This document shows positions 1 through 12,400 of a DNA stretch of 64,000 nt, in pieces. Below the pieces are notes generated by a model. It had not been told where the DNA came from. It was given only the letters and a program-made list of their open reading frames with translations, and made no database searches. Source of the DNA: Echinococcus granulosus (Eukaryota > Platyhelminthes > Cestoda > Cyclophyllidea > Taeniidae); the NCBI RefSeq assembly GCF_000524195.1, contig NW_020170382.1:1861370-1925369 (forward strand), written 5' to 3'. The translations under genes and the position numbers were made by a program. Numbering within the stretch: position 1 is the first letter of the stretch; every line of letters starts with the position of its first letter.

Positions 1-214
1 AGCACGCAGAGTCAGGTATTCCATAGCGAGGAAGGTTAGGGAATGGTGGCAAATTTTACGCATTCTGGTTGTAATAAAGCAACCATGATTAAATGTGTAA
101 ATGAAGGCAATGAACTACGGGGAAAAGAAAAGGAAAAAGTACTCTTTAACAATGAAATCGAGTCAGGTTAGACGTGTGGGGAGGAGCGCACGATAGGTAA
201 GGCAAGGCACCCAC

Positions 215-420
215 CAAAATGCGCAAAATATCCTCTCCAGAGCGGGTCCTTGCCAATGGAGACAAGAATGACATTGATGTGATACAGCTGAGCTCCAATG
301 GTGAGATCCATATCAGGACAGGATGCGCCATAGATATGTGCCGCAGCGAAGACGGTTAAAAAGAGTTCCTTCAGATCGGTGAGGTAAAGCTGACGAAAGA
401 GTTCCAAATTTTTGTGTAGT
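215..420 (-). CDS. Candidate internal exon of an unidentified gene
   Basis: On the minus strand this stretch reads as one open frame from an AG acceptor at about 421-422 (sequence ctag before actacac) to a GTGGGT donor at 209-214. The peptide is hydrophobic and looks like a folded domain (LYLTDLKELFLTVFAAAHIY is one segment; a DPLWRGYFAHF segment follows). I do not recognise the family. If real, it is an internal exon of a gene that continues beyond position 1 and has further exons to the right, possibly including the stretch at 1882-2005. The acceptor has a poor pyrimidine tract, so chance remains possible. Confidence 0.33.
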
Positions 421-1641
421 CTAGTTCACTTAGAGATGCTATCTAAGTACACCAGATTGGGAGATCATTTACTTCTTTGGGAAGCGTAAAGGCGGCTGAA
501 AGCAATAGCAGGCGCATTTTGACGGACAGATAAATGGACTCGTTTTGATTTGCAGAAGTGTAGAGGAGGGAAAATAAATGGAACGGGGTCGATATTAATC
601 TAGAGGCGAAAGACTGGGAGGTAGTGCCAGGATTCTTCTAGGCGAGAACTACTGATTTATTTGACGCGAGGTATCAAGAAAGTAGAATGCCTTCAGCTGC
701 ATATGGTAAAAGCAGGGATTTCGAACATAATGATTTACACTTACTTTTCAATTTTCAGTGGCGCCCTCAAACACCATTAAGATATAAATGACACACATCT
801 TTTAACTACACCTAATAAAATGTGGTCGGTAGCATTTCATTAGACCCCATTTTAAGAAGTGGTAGGTGAATCACAGAGGCTTCGATTATGTAGCTTCAAG
901 TTGGTCAAGCCTATAATCTGAAGAGACCTTCATAACAGGAATGTTGGATATGTTCCGATCGAATGCGACATTAAGGGAAGTGGTATAGGGATACAAACAC
1001 TAACAATAATTTCTAAGTCAACAATTGGAAACCGAATATAATATTAATTTCCTCACTAACCGAAGGTTAAGTGACAGGATACGAGTGCACCTATAACGAT
1101 GCCAGTCTGAAGCCTTAGCAAAAGTCATACCTAAGAATGCATTCCATTATGGAAGACGGTACTAAAGCCAAACAACACTGTATACAGGGTGGAAACTGGG
1201 TCTCGTCCATGTAAACCAGTCAGACTGCTCAGGACGTCTTTATCACCTGAGAACAAGTTCAATTCCACCTGACAAAACGTAACCGTATGTCCGACGTAGA
1301 TGACCATGAGTTATAAAGCGAGGTTTTGGCAGTCCTTTATGACAAACGATGATGTAATTGGCTGCACGCAGTGCAAGAGCACTCTGAGGCCTAGTGAAAA
1401 ATTATGCTATTAAGGAACTTTGTGATGATTTTGACTGCACCCTAATTAGTGCACTCATCAATGAAGCATTATCATTTGTAATGACTGATACCAATTCCGG
1501 TTTCATAGGTCAGTGGATTCCTTTAAGATCAGTGCCACTTTAGCAAAAAATGTTAACAGCTAAATACTACTACCGGTCTTAACTGCAAAATAATTTCGCA
1601 AAATCTATTGTAAATAGCCACTATGCCGATTTGGTTTTGTT
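421..1641. other. Non-coding stretch, nothing recognised
   Basis: AT-rich sequence with no long open frame on either strand, no RNA gene and no clear repeat. It may be intron of the candidate minus-strand gene that would join the flanking open stretches. Confidence 0.4.
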
Positions 1642-2022
1642 TTAAAAGAGCATCCGACTATGTGGACTCTTCGATCTCTGCGGCTTGTATATTCTTCCAG
1701 GCAGCGTTGGCAATAAATCCTCCCTTTTGGTCTGGTTTACCACGGTTTTAGGGATGAAACAAGAAGCTACGTAACAGATTTGGGAATAAGGAATGATTTG
1801 ACAGTGATACATATTGAAAGCATGATCACAAATGCAAATTTCGTAGAGCAATCGAAGTTGGATAGAATGGATTGGGGTTACCAGTGTGGGACCCATAGTA
1901 GTCTCCGAAGTCTTAAGAACTTGTGGTAACGCGGCGGTAAGAAGAGCTGGTGTCAGTGACATGACCTTGCCGCCAAAAGAAAGCACAGTTTGCGGAGACT
2001 TAATGCTAGGGTAATTGAACAC
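1642..2022 (-). CDS. Candidate exon(s), unidentified protein
   Basis: A 126-codon minus-strand open frame, unusually long for this AT-rich flank. Its upstream part has a plausible exon from an acceptor with a pyrimidine-rich tract (AG at 2006-2007, exon start 2005) to a GTAACC donor at 1876-1881, encoding a segment containing VLSFGGKVMSLTPALLTAAL. The exon would be 124 bases, phase 1 to 0. Beyond the donor the frame stays open to 1642, so either reading is possible. No family recognised. It could belong to the same left-edge gene as the stretch at 215-420. Confidence 0.27.
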   Translation of the reverse strand: MFNYPSIKSPQTVLSFGGKVMSLTPALLTAALPQVLKTSETTMGPTLVTPIHSIQLRLLYEICICDHAFNMYHCQIIPYSQICYVASCFIPKTVVNQTKREDLLPTLPGRIYKPQRSKSPHSRMLF

Positions 2023-2515
2023 AGGGTTAAAATAGATACCAAAGCATTGTGGCTAGTTCACCCAACACACACAATTGGCAAGGGTACCACTAAATTGAAG
2101 CAATATCATTGAAAAGAACACAAAACAATTAGAATCCAGTGGTATACAAGTTTAGACTAATAATTCAAGAGGAGTACATGCATGCTGTCACTATCAATGA
2201 TGCAATGTAGAATATTGAGAAGTTCAAAGGCCTTTTCATGGGTTACCCACTAAGTAAAGTTGAAGCACGTGACAGGTAGCAATAGTTACCACTAAGCAGC
2301 AAAATGTCAAATTTTAACAATTTTGCATCAATCTTGTGTTCAGACTAATCTTTGAAGTGTTATTGAGGTTTCTTATTCTATTTAGTACGAAAATGCGCCG
2401 TTTTTAAATGTACTTGGTTGTCCAACGAGAATTATAGCGCTGTGTGCTAGCTGGGGCTTCTTGTGCGGCAATTGATAATCTAGATCGGACCAATTTGGAG
2501 CCGTCTTTTGATTCG

Positions 2516-3960
2516 ATGGACGTATCAGACAGTATGACTGATTCTAGTTTTGCAGTTGATGTTCGTGCTCGTCGAAGAAAACTTCACACCGAAGCAGAAC
2601 AGCGCCGTCGTGATGCGATCAAGGTTTGATAGGCTCTACAACTTTACTGCTTTTAGCGTGGCTTTGATAGTTTGCTGGAACTTATTCCTCCAGCTAAAAC
2701 GGGTGCCGCAAACTCGCACTTTAGAATGAGCAAAGCCACTGTTCTTAATCGATGTACTATTTTTTTCTGTCACTTTACTCTCTCTAGCCATTTCCATGAT
2801 TTTAAAAGCATCAAAGATTCAAACTCATAAGCGACTGGAAATTGAAACCCTTCGAAAGAAAGTTCAGGCACTTCAGATTCTCAAGTCGCAAGTTTTATAA
2901 ATTAGCATACTGACTGGTAATTTTTGTAGGAGCTATGAGCGTATGTCTAGCACTACAACTTACGCAACTGAAACTCAGGACGCCGTAATTACAGACCAGT
3001 TCAAATTAAATCTTTTTCAAATGTTTATGGAGAGCCTTTTTATTTCCTTTGACTCCACCGTTTCTGCATCGGCTCTGCCAGAACTATCAGATCAAATTAT
3101 TACGTGGCTCGAGACCAACTGCAAACCGGAGGTATTTTTTTAAGCATCAAATAAGTTGTGACCAGTTTGAGATATTTTGCTTAAAAAACTCCCTATACTT
3201 TTAGTTTTTGCATCAAACCATGGAGCATTTGTTGGATGCAGCGTTACACGACGGCTACAATGCACCGTATCACCAACAGTGTCCACAACGACCGCCGCCT
3301 CAGCAGCATCAGCCACAGAACACAATGTACGAAGTACACAAAGGGACAGAATGCTTGGGTCAGCTCATGCCAACGCATCAGTGCGTTCCCAACACATATC
3401 GCTGCCCGTCACTGAAGCTCTCCAATAGCCTGGAAGCCGTTCACGAGTCTCCCTTCTCCATGCCAGATCCCCTTTCCTCGGATCAGGGAGTGATGCACCT
3501 GTCCGATCGATATCAACAGCCCAACTGCCACCAACCCCTGTTTAACACTGGCTTCGACCCACACTCCGTCTATCCTGAACCATCTCAACAGAACTACGTA
3601 CGCCCTCAGCATCCTTCCGTATTCCCGATACGCCGTTACCAACCACCCGAAGATCCCAGTCTTTCCAATAAGTTCCCCAATACCACCGCTACTATTCCGA
3701 CTACTCAGCGTCATTCCTCACCCTCGTCATCTACTGTAGCAACGTCCTCGGTCTTTCAACGGTCTCCAGCCGGTGGTAGTAGCGCCACTGCGCGAAGTCT
3801 GGTAGTGGACAGCACGCTTCCTGCACCGCAATTCCCTCCAGTTCCGCCTTTTGTGTCCTCAGAGGGCGTATTTGCGCCACCTCAAATTCAATACACTAAC
3901 AGTGGTGGAGGCCGTATACCGTTGCCCGACGGATCCTTTGCCAAGCAGAGTCCCTTCTAA
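2516..3960 (+). CDS. MLX: Max-like protein X (Mlx) homologue, bHLH-zipper transcription factor
   Basis: Mlx pairs with Mondo/ChREBP-type proteins and binds E-box-like carbohydrate-response elements; it shuttles between cytoplasm and nucleus. Five exons join in phase: 2516-2623, 2657-2753, 2788-2887, 2930-3131, 3205-3960 (about 420 aa). The basic region (RRRKLHTEAEQRRRDAIK) keeps the His, Glu and Arg that contact the E-box. Helix 1, loop and helix 2 follow (SKATVLNRS), then a leucine-zipper-like segment. Exon 4 encodes the dimerisation and cytoplasmic localisation domain (DQFKLNLFQMFMESLF, then TWLETNCKPE), the best match to Mlx. The last exon adds about 235 residues rich in Pro, Ser, Gln and Thr that vertebrate Mlx lacks. 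Intron 3 (2888-2929) is GC-AG. The start is the first ATG after an in-frame stop at 2435; a further 5' exon is possible. Confidence 0.9.
2888..2929 (+). other. MLX: 42-base GC-AG microintron in Mlx
   Basis: The exon before ends in ...AAG TC and the intron begins GCAAGT, the usual strong form of a GC donor. It ends in tttttgtag. Only this junction keeps frame: the neighbouring GT (2892-2893) puts a stop codon three codons into the next exon. The other Mlx introns seen are GT-AG and 33, 34 and 73 bases long. Confidence 0.8.
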
Positions 3961-5057
3961 GCCGTTTTCAAGGCCTCTTTCCACCATGACCGACGATTTG
4001 TGATACATTTTCTTCCTCTCCTCCGTCCTCTATATTTTCACCTTCATTCCCTCACACACCACTATTTACAGTGATTTTTTCCTCCATTTTATAAGAGAAA
4101 GAATACCCATCCTTCTTTATCGCCTTTCCACCTTCCCAGGCCTCTGCTTGTCGCATAAATTTGGCTGATTTCTTCTCGGAGAGAACCCAATATCTGTACA
4201 TATACTTATACACTCCATCAGAAGGCATTATAGTTAGCTGTTAATTTTACATTTTGTATAAATCCATGCTTTGCGTATTTATCTCATCATTTTCTACTCG
4301 ACAGAAAGATCAATGCTGAGGAGGTGGCTTTCATCGGGTATTGGGGGATCTAAGTCGGTGCGCGCACATCATCATCTTGTCGGTGCACCATTCGCTCAAT
4401 TCAACACTTTACTGATTTAATTACTTAAAAGGCGAATTCATTTGTCTGGTACGTTTTTTTCGTCAGATAATGGGAAGACTAAGCTTCTTTTCTCTTAATT
4501 AAAGCTAAATAGCCATATGGCTTGTTCTGGTCATGAGGTAGTCCATGCCCTCGTCAAATAAATGGATATCATTCACAATGATGGGTTGTGAAGAGAAGTA
4601 TCACCTTGCAGGCTACATATTAACTGTTTCTCTATTCAATGCAACTTGGAAATCACCCATTAACTGCCCCAAAATTTACTCATCATTGTCACTGACCGAA
4701 AGCAGTCTTGGAAGGCTGCTGTCCAGGAAAGGAGTGGTGGTAAGAAGTAGGTCTCATCTTCATCCTACTGTCCGTGTAGAATGGTACTAAGTGAATAGAT
4801 CTTTGGGATTATTTATTCGTCAAGTCCTAAAAATCCACCCATTTTACGACATCCAATCTGCCTGTCTGTTCCAAATTGCGTTAAACTTGTTGCTCGATTG
4901 ACATTATCGCATTAGTGGCAATTCCGGTGGCTAATAGACACGCTTTTAATTTACAACTCACTCTCGTTCGTTTCTTGAAGTCACTTAAAGCGGGTGAGGT
5001 ATTCCTTAAGTGACTGCGATAGTGGCAACCATTTCGTCAAAAAGACTACTTGAATAG
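3961..5057. other. Mlx 3' UTR and intergenic sequence
   Basis: The first 300 bases after the Mlx stop are pyrimidine-rich and probably 3' UTR. An AATAAA lies at about 4554-4559, some 600 bases downstream, so a poly(A) site there is only possible. An ATG at 4313 opens a short Arg-rich frame (MLRRWLSSG...) that resembles a mitochondrial targeting peptide and could start the coding block that follows, but no splice path could be shown. Confidence 0.4.
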
Positions 5058-5843
5058 GCAGCGATCTGTTATTGGCTACCGGTGGTGAATTTCGAAGCAC
5101 GTGGCTCTTCAGTTCAACGTCTACGTGTGCCACTGTGGCAGCAGGTGACGCTGAGTGGCGAAACTGCTAATTTAACCTTCGCTTTTTGCACTCAGCGCGA
5201 TTTTAGCAACCGCATTCTACTTGAAACACCACAGCTTGACGCATTCTAGGTCCTTCAAAGGCAATTGTTGATGTGTTTGCATAGGAGTAAGTGAGCACCG
5301 TGCTTTAAAATGCTACGATCTAGAGGGTCCGGCTTGGTGGAGCCTCACCACATCGGCTTATTTCCGAATATCTCGCCTCTTTTGCCGAGATACTTCACCA
5401 CCGATACGAAGGTACTGTTTACATTGACTCGGTACTGAAAAGTAAACACACTGAACTAGGCACACAACGCTATCAACATCACGTTGAAAGGATGTTAGCC
5501 GACCTGAAACCCATTTTTAACCATGACAGTCGTCGAATGCGTTTTCAAATGACTCTGTAGTTCTGACAACGGACTAACACTCGCATTAATTAAGCCCGCC
5601 TGTTTGTTGTGGAATGACAACGAATGACCTCGCCGATTTGACCTGTTCATTGGTTCATTCTTTATCGCCTGAATGCGCCTGGTGCCATTGGTGTCGTGGC
5701 GATTAATTCGGCTACTTTTAATAACACGTTGCACATTTTAGCTGCACGTGAAATGTGTGAAGGGAGGATCAAAAGTTTAACACGTCGGCTTTTATCAGTG
5801 AATAATACTCTACGTCACTCTGGCAGAAGTCGTGAAGAAGAAT
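5058..5843 (+). CDS. Unresolved coding block (gene 3' end or pseudogene)
   Basis: Several plus-strand frames without early ATGs read like protein. 5058-5249 (frame A) contains VTLSGETANLTFAFCTQRDF and ends at a TAG. 5324-5560 (frame B) contains SEYLASFAEILHHRYEG and ADLKPIFNHDSRRMRFQ. About 5590-5690 is open in another frame. 5642-5843 (same frame as B) contains FNNTLHILAAREMCEGRI and ends in EEE then TAA. An AATAAA lies only 9 bases beyond the stop (5853-5858), which supports a true 3' end. B could end at a GTAGTT donor (5557) and the last exon could begin after the pyrimidine-rich acceptor ending at 5741, but no single phase-consistent chain was found. It may be an intact gene with tiny introns, a decayed copy, or a gene with assembly indels. 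Family not recognised. Confidence 0.4.
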
Positions 5844-5858
5844 AAGCTTCAAATAAAA

Positions 5859-6409
5859 GGTAAAAATGAGTAATGCCAATAAATTATGACAACTCCATAA
5901 AGCCTTTCACTTGAATGTCACCGGCGATGCATCTTGTTGCCTTTTACAGATCCAAAAAGCACCCACACATGATTTTGATTTTGACTGACAAGTATCTCGC
6001 CAACTACAAAGCATACCTTTGTACCCTGCGAATCAAGCATTCGGCTTATAACTCTCAACTGACAGTGACACCTAGTAGAAGTCATGAATTTTCTCACCAA
6101 GTTAGGTAGTGAAGTGAAACACCCTCTGCGTGCCCCAGTAGATAATATTGGAAAGAAGCGTTTTCTTGACATTTTGGATTACCATAATGATGTGAGGATG
6201 GTAAATCAGGCAACCATTATTCTTTAGAGAAGCAGAAAGGATAGGAACTCTGTACTCTTTCATGCGCCACGTATCCAGGGTTGACGTAAGTGTTTAGCAA
6301 GATCAGTTCCACTTCTCCCTCTCTCTCAAACGACCATGACCTCACGCATTTAAATTGCGTGTCGATGAAGAAGTCAATACTGCGGGGCGGTCTTTTAGCA
6401 GAGCTGTCG
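5859..6409. other. Short intergenic stretch
   Basis: Separates the poly(A) signal of the preceding block from the start codon of the EGF/TSP1 gene. It must hold the promoter or 5' UTR of that gene. No clear TATA box or other site could be supported. Confidence 0.4.
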
Positions 6410-6486
6410 ATGTCCTCCACGCTGGTGCTGCTGCTGCTTCGATGCCTACTGGTGTGTCTGATTTGGGGAATTGCGGTGCAGATAAA
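6410..6486 (+). other. Signal-peptide exon of the EGF/TSP1 gene
   Basis: ATG 6410 begins a 26-residue hydrophobic leader, followed by a GTTAGT donor. It leaves two bases (aa) that complete a Lys codon with the first base of the exon at 8740, across an intron of about 2.25 kb. The exact phase match and the leader sequence together justify this as the start. Confidence 0.75.
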
Positions 6487-9400
6487 GTTAGTGAGCACCC
6501 CTTTTCGCATATCTTTCGATACGCTCACCCTCCAACTTTTGTGCGAATTGCTTTCGGTGTTAATCATTCTCACGGACGATTTGAGATAAGCCTATAAGCG
6601 AATTCGATGAATGACTGAAAGTACCTGAAGCAGTGACTTAGTTTTGGCCTCCTCTGACGACGTGCAGACATTTTGTTAGACAATTCACACGAAGATGTCA
6701 GTATGGCTGCTTAAATGGCTAGACGATTGTGCCAAGAGCTCCGGGATGATGATGGCGGAGATGTGAAACCGGGTGAAATCGTACCATGAAGTGGCACAGG
6801 TGGTGCCGCGGGGTAAGCAAAGTGATTTTCACAACCCGGAGGTGCCGATCAGACTCATGCGTCCACATGCACCTATGCGCACGAAGCGAACGCATACAAA
6901 TAAACGCATTTTTGCAGACACAAATAGGCACACCCATTCCTCCTGTTTATGTCCACTTTGTTCTGCTGTCATTACATTTTCAGACCACTTTCGCAGCTCT
7001 CATTGCATTCCTCCCCCCACCCCTATGGGGGTATCCATTTTGCCGTGCTCTAAGGTCCTCGAATAGATTCACTATAGGTTGCTGACCGACTATCGAACGA
7101 GGTACAGTAGACATTGCGGTTACCATCTCGTAGAGTGCTTTTCCTTTCAGCATGCAATCAGATTTATTTCATGGACTAAATCACCACAAAACTGAGTAAC
7201 AATACCAGCGCCCAATTTACTTTGCAACGAATCAGTCTACTTTCATTCTACTACCACTTATCCGTCTAGAATATCCACTTACGACTAGTTATCTCCAATG
7301 GAATGGAGTTAAATCAAAGTCAGGGGTTAAATTAAAGGTGTTACACCATTGGAAATCATTCATTCAAGGTCACTTTAATTTAAGCGCATTTTAAGATTAT
7401 GTGATTTATTTTCAAAATTTAGTTCAGTTTGATTTGAAGTCTTAAAATTGAACATTCGTTGCAGTATCTGCCGCTGCTCAACAGCTGCCCTTTGCTTCAG
7501 CGGTGAATTGCTTTCAACACACGCACCTACCAATGTTTGAAGGCATTCACCGTCATCATTCTAACAAAAAGCAGTTTTTAAACTGCCACTTTATCAATCG
7601 CACGTAAGTTGCCCATGTTAGAGGCAAAACCGACGATGGTGACGACACAGCACTAGAGGCATTAATTCGCTGACCCGTGAGCATTTACATTTTAAGGATT
7701 GGGTTATTTCAAGCTCATTCGCCCATATAAGGTTGGCCAACAGAAATAGCAAATAAAATTAGTTAAGCCACGCTTTCATTTACCGTCATCTTGGACACCT
7801 ACTTTTAAGATTGTTGGCTAGAGGACGGATAGTGAGGTTGATCGAGGCAAATCTGGTAGTTGCTGCCATGTTTTTTCTGTAAATTGACCTGCTAATGCTT
7901 TGGCATTTAGTTAATGAATTTCCCTTCATTTCTGAATGAAGTTTACTGCGCAACAATATTAGAAAGGCTACTGAATGATTATTATTTGCACCCCACTTTT
8001 ATAAGTCGGGAAGGGTAGAACAAAAAGACATTTTAATCTATAGCTTGAACGAACCGATGATATGCATTTAGATTAATTTTGAAAGGCTGACAATGGTAAG
8101 AGGTTTCTTAATGTCAAGAAAAGTGACCGAAGAAACGAGAAATGGGCAACAAAGGGTGAACCACATTCTTAATTCTCACCGATTCTTTGCAAATCATTAA
8201 AATTCGTCAATCACCACATGACCTAAATTGCAAGCATAGAAAAGGGAGACTTCGGAAACTGCAAAAAGCGGTATGTAGTGGCGTCTAAGGTGGTGCTGGT
8301 TTAAGGGTAGGTGAGCTCTCTACTTGCCGCTCCACGCACCCCGAGGACGGGTCAACTCCGGCAAAGATGCGACGCGGCCTACTACCACGTTTGAGTCTGT
8401 ATTCGATCCCGACTTTAGACTTTTTTTAAAATTCTTTGGCAATCAACTGATTTAAAAATATTAATTCGTAAGGCACATTAGCAATTTTTTGTAAGAAGAA
8501 AAGCGCTGGCCGAAATTGGGTTTAAGAATATCAGGACAATTATTCTTATTTCCACAATTCTCATCACGGGGTGCTTAATAAACTTAAAATCGGGCTACAC
8601 TTCCTAAGTAAATTTCCATAGTAGCACCCTTCAGATCCAAAGGGGTATTTTCACCTTAGTTCTGAGAGAAGATTCTGGCCATATTACACACTACTGACTG
8701 TCCATTTAGGTAGCACTACTTTCATGTTCTCTCGCACAGGATCGACACCCCCACAACTACCTTCTCCTCTATCTTCGAAATGTCTTCGAAAGAGAAGTTG
8801 GGTTCTGGTGACCTGAGCCCTCTGCTGGAGGGCCTCTATGAGGAACAAGAAAAATACCAGGACAACATGAACCCTGGAGAGTTGACTGTCTCCCGTGCGA
8901 TTCTTGTTAATATGCATCACTTTTTGACCAAATTTATGCAGCCACGTGAAGCATTATTGTGGGACATGATTATGGAACTTTGCGTAAATGACTACGAGCG
9001 ACCCCAATTTGTTCATATGTCCTGGAAGCTGTTCTGGAACTCTCTTCGCGAGGTGAACATCCAAAAGGACTGGAATGAGTGGAACCCCTATTGGAGGCCT
9101 GAGGTGCCATCACCATTCAAAAATATGAGGTATATACTCTTCAGCCTAACTATCATCATATTCATCAATAGAAAAATGCAAAAGTTATAAGTTCATCAGT
9201 TGTATAGTTGATTAAGAAACTTGTATGAAATTTAAAATGTTTTGTCCACATAGTCAATCATCTTTATAGTAATGTCACTATTGCTTAGCTAATGTATGAG
9301 ATAAATATTTTTGCCAAGGAAGAAGCTCTAAAACTGAACTTAAGTTTGCATTTTTTTTCTTGTTTTTTCTAATAAGTGAAGATGTGGTACTTCCAGACTT

Positions 9401-12400
9401 CGAGTGGGATAATAGGATCTTTTTGAGAACCGAAAACCACACAATAAGGGACTGGCATACTCTTGTGGTGTTTAACCTATATTTTTGTGAGAAACCCCAC
9501 CTGGGACACTCCTACCTCTGTCCGGACGGCTGTTTCGGTAGAAGAAATTTGTATGATCAGCATCGAGAACTGGGAAACCCATGTGAGAATGCCACAAACA
9601 CTCGTACTGCAAGATGCCTACCGGTGAGAGCGGGTTCACTGCCAGAAAGTACTGTAGTGCATTGTGAAATGACTGATGAGAACTTAAAAGTTACTGGGGA
9701 AACTAGAGTTGATTTAAAAAGTACAACTAGTAAATACGGTGAATTGGATATTTATCCCCACTGCCTACTAGGCCTTTTCAGTAGCCCGTGCGGATAGACT
9801 AGTATAGAGAAGTTTTACTGTACGTTTTACGACAGAAACCGGAAGCTTGGCAGGCCATCCTTGGTCGAATGTGGGCACAACTGGAAAATCCCGAAGAGGC
9901 ACTAGATGGTGATTTTATCTCAGGCAGTTTCTCTTGGCTCACCAGGAATCAGGGCTACCAGTGCGACTGCAAGGAGGATTATGTCTGGAATCAGGAAGAC
10001 ATGAGTTGTGAAAGGGACGAAGGCCGTCAAAAGCACTGCGATCCTGTTACACTGAAACCATGCCTTCGGCCGGGAGCTAAATCTTGTAGAATGAACGAGT
10101 ATGTTCGTACCCTCCTTATAAATAAATCAAAGTAAACTTTGTATTTAAAGTAGATGAAGTCATTATCCAATCAGATGCAAGGGAAGATTATCGAATAAGC
10201 AGGACCATGCATTAATTTGACACGTCTATGAGTCAGGCATTGACATTAAGCTAAGCCTTCTAATCACCCGGACTCTCAAATTTAACTAAACACAACCTTT
10301 ATTATTTCAGCATCACTGGTGAGGCAATATGCACTTGTCATCCGCAGTATTCGGGGAACTTTTGTGAAAGGCTAAGAGATCCCTGCCTTGAAAGGGCCAT
10401 TAATGCTACCCTGAGTGATGGAACACAGCTTACGTACGTCCAGTGTAATTATTTCCGCTTTTGGCTTATTGTTACTTCACCATCTTTTATGTTTGACAAT
10501 TAGTATTTTGAAACAGATTTCCCATTATCTGCAAGACGTCGAAGTTGGAGTTTGAAAGTCTATCCTACGCCCTCCGTTTGAGCGTTAAATCAGATTTTCT
10601 AGAGAACTAATTTATTTTTGACATCTACGAAATAGCCATAAAATCGTTCTACTAATGTTGAAACTGTAAAATTCGCACTAGTTGCGCCAAATCATCCAGA
10701 GCTTACAGATTAAATTAAACTTATCAAAGTGACTTAAAAACTAGTAGTCATATAAAATAAAGGCTTCTTATGGCTCAGACACCATGTTGATCAGCGAATG
10801 CGCAGTAAATCCCCTTTGAATATTTCACTGGATTTAGAGATTCGTTCTGTTTAGGAACTGTATTGGGGGAAAAAGAATTTGCTGGCCATCACGTATATCT
10901 ATCGCTAGTCGTATGAACACTGACCCAAAAGCAGAGTCATTTATTAAAGGGCGAGACTTAACATAATTTAGTGGAGATTAGGTTTTGCGTCTGTTTCTCT
11001 TTGCCATTCTATTTTCACTTCAGTGCTGCTCAGCCATATCTATCCGGGTTCTATCCAGCAAGTGGAGGGATCGAGGTTGACGAAATGTTCCAGATGTTTC
11101 ACCGATGTAATTAGCGTCCCATTTCTGAAGAACACGGGACCCTCGTGTTAGTGGTCGTCACAGATTCTCCCATCCGCAACATACACCCTTCTTCCGTCAC
11201 ACTAAGGCTTAGTATTCAGAGATGGAAATTAGAGTACTTATCCTTTAAGATTGGGTTTGCTTTCCGCTGTCACCAATACGTAGCCCCAAAACTTCCCTGA
11301 GGTCGACAGAAGACAAAATACCAGGGTAGAATATGCATCGATGAAGTATGGAAAGGATGTAGGGCTACTGGAGTGGTCTGAAGGTCAGGCCGCCTAGTGG
11401 AAATACAACGGTGGAGCTTCTAAGTGGTCTGTTACGAAATCCAAGAGTTAAGCAAATAATTAAAGCGCTATAAACAAATGAAATAAATTCTGCGCCTTTA
11501 TTGATAGTTTACACATATGCCATTCCTAAATGATTAGTTCCAGGAGCCACCGAGACTACCCAGAAATGCATTTCGTGAAAAGTGCTCCATAGCCCATTAA
11601 TTGGGGAAAACCTAAATAGTACAGGAGTTTCGCCTCCTTTTCTGACATATAGCTCGAAATTCTGCATGAAGTAGATAGATTTGCATCTAAAGCTCGGAAT
11701 TTACTGAAATGCAAGGGGACGCTCACGAGTGCTGTTTTCATCTGCACACTGAATTATAAAGCTGAAATGCAAGAAGTATCTCAAAATCTGGGATTTAATG
11801 CCTAAGGTGAGCATTCCCTCGTTTGCTCCTTCGCTCCAAATCTCCAGTCCTAAGATTTCCGTTGGACCTATGCCAATAAAAGCGGGTTCAGCGTTGCCCT
11901 CTTTCCCTCCCACTTTCTCGCCCTCGAAAGGAGCAGATTGGTTAGAGGAACGGGGCATCTTTTCTCTGATAAGTACCATAAACGTGCACAAGATACTAAA
12001 ATTATAGGCATTCAGAGTTCGTTTTCTCCTCAGGGGTCAGTGGCAACCGCTCAGTGACGAGACTGGACGTATGCAGATCTCTTTTCGCCTGAAATAAAAT
12101 TATTTAAGAGATATTGCATTCCTCATTCTTCACACATAGCCTACTTTAATGTAAATGTAAGGGGATTTGGTAGAGCTGTTCTGAGGGCTTTTTATAAAAT
12201 TTTACTAGAAATTGCCCAATTCATTGGTGATAGATGTTTGCAACCCAATACCGCGTTCCTCAAATAATTTTCACTTCACTTGACCCAAACACTGATCCGA
12301 CAACACTGCGACTTTCCATCTTCCCATAAATAGTTCGTCATTTCCAGGCTTTACTCTTCAAATTTTTAGTTGGCAGACTTCATCGCAGACCTCAAAAAAT

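Noticed and set aside
4545..4790. 81-codon plus-strand frame
   Set aside because: No recognised similarity, no convincing splice sites, and stop-free length within chance for this region, although it could belong to the unresolved block downstream.
8281..8420. GC-rich patch with a gtattcgatccc B-box-like string
   Set aside because: No A-box at the proper spacing and no foldable acceptor stem; not enough for a tRNA or SINE call.
11556..12007. Overlapping 60-95-codon frames on both strands within intron 5
   Set aside because: Frames overlap on opposite strands, lack splice context, and the EGF/TSP1 exons on both sides join in phase without them.
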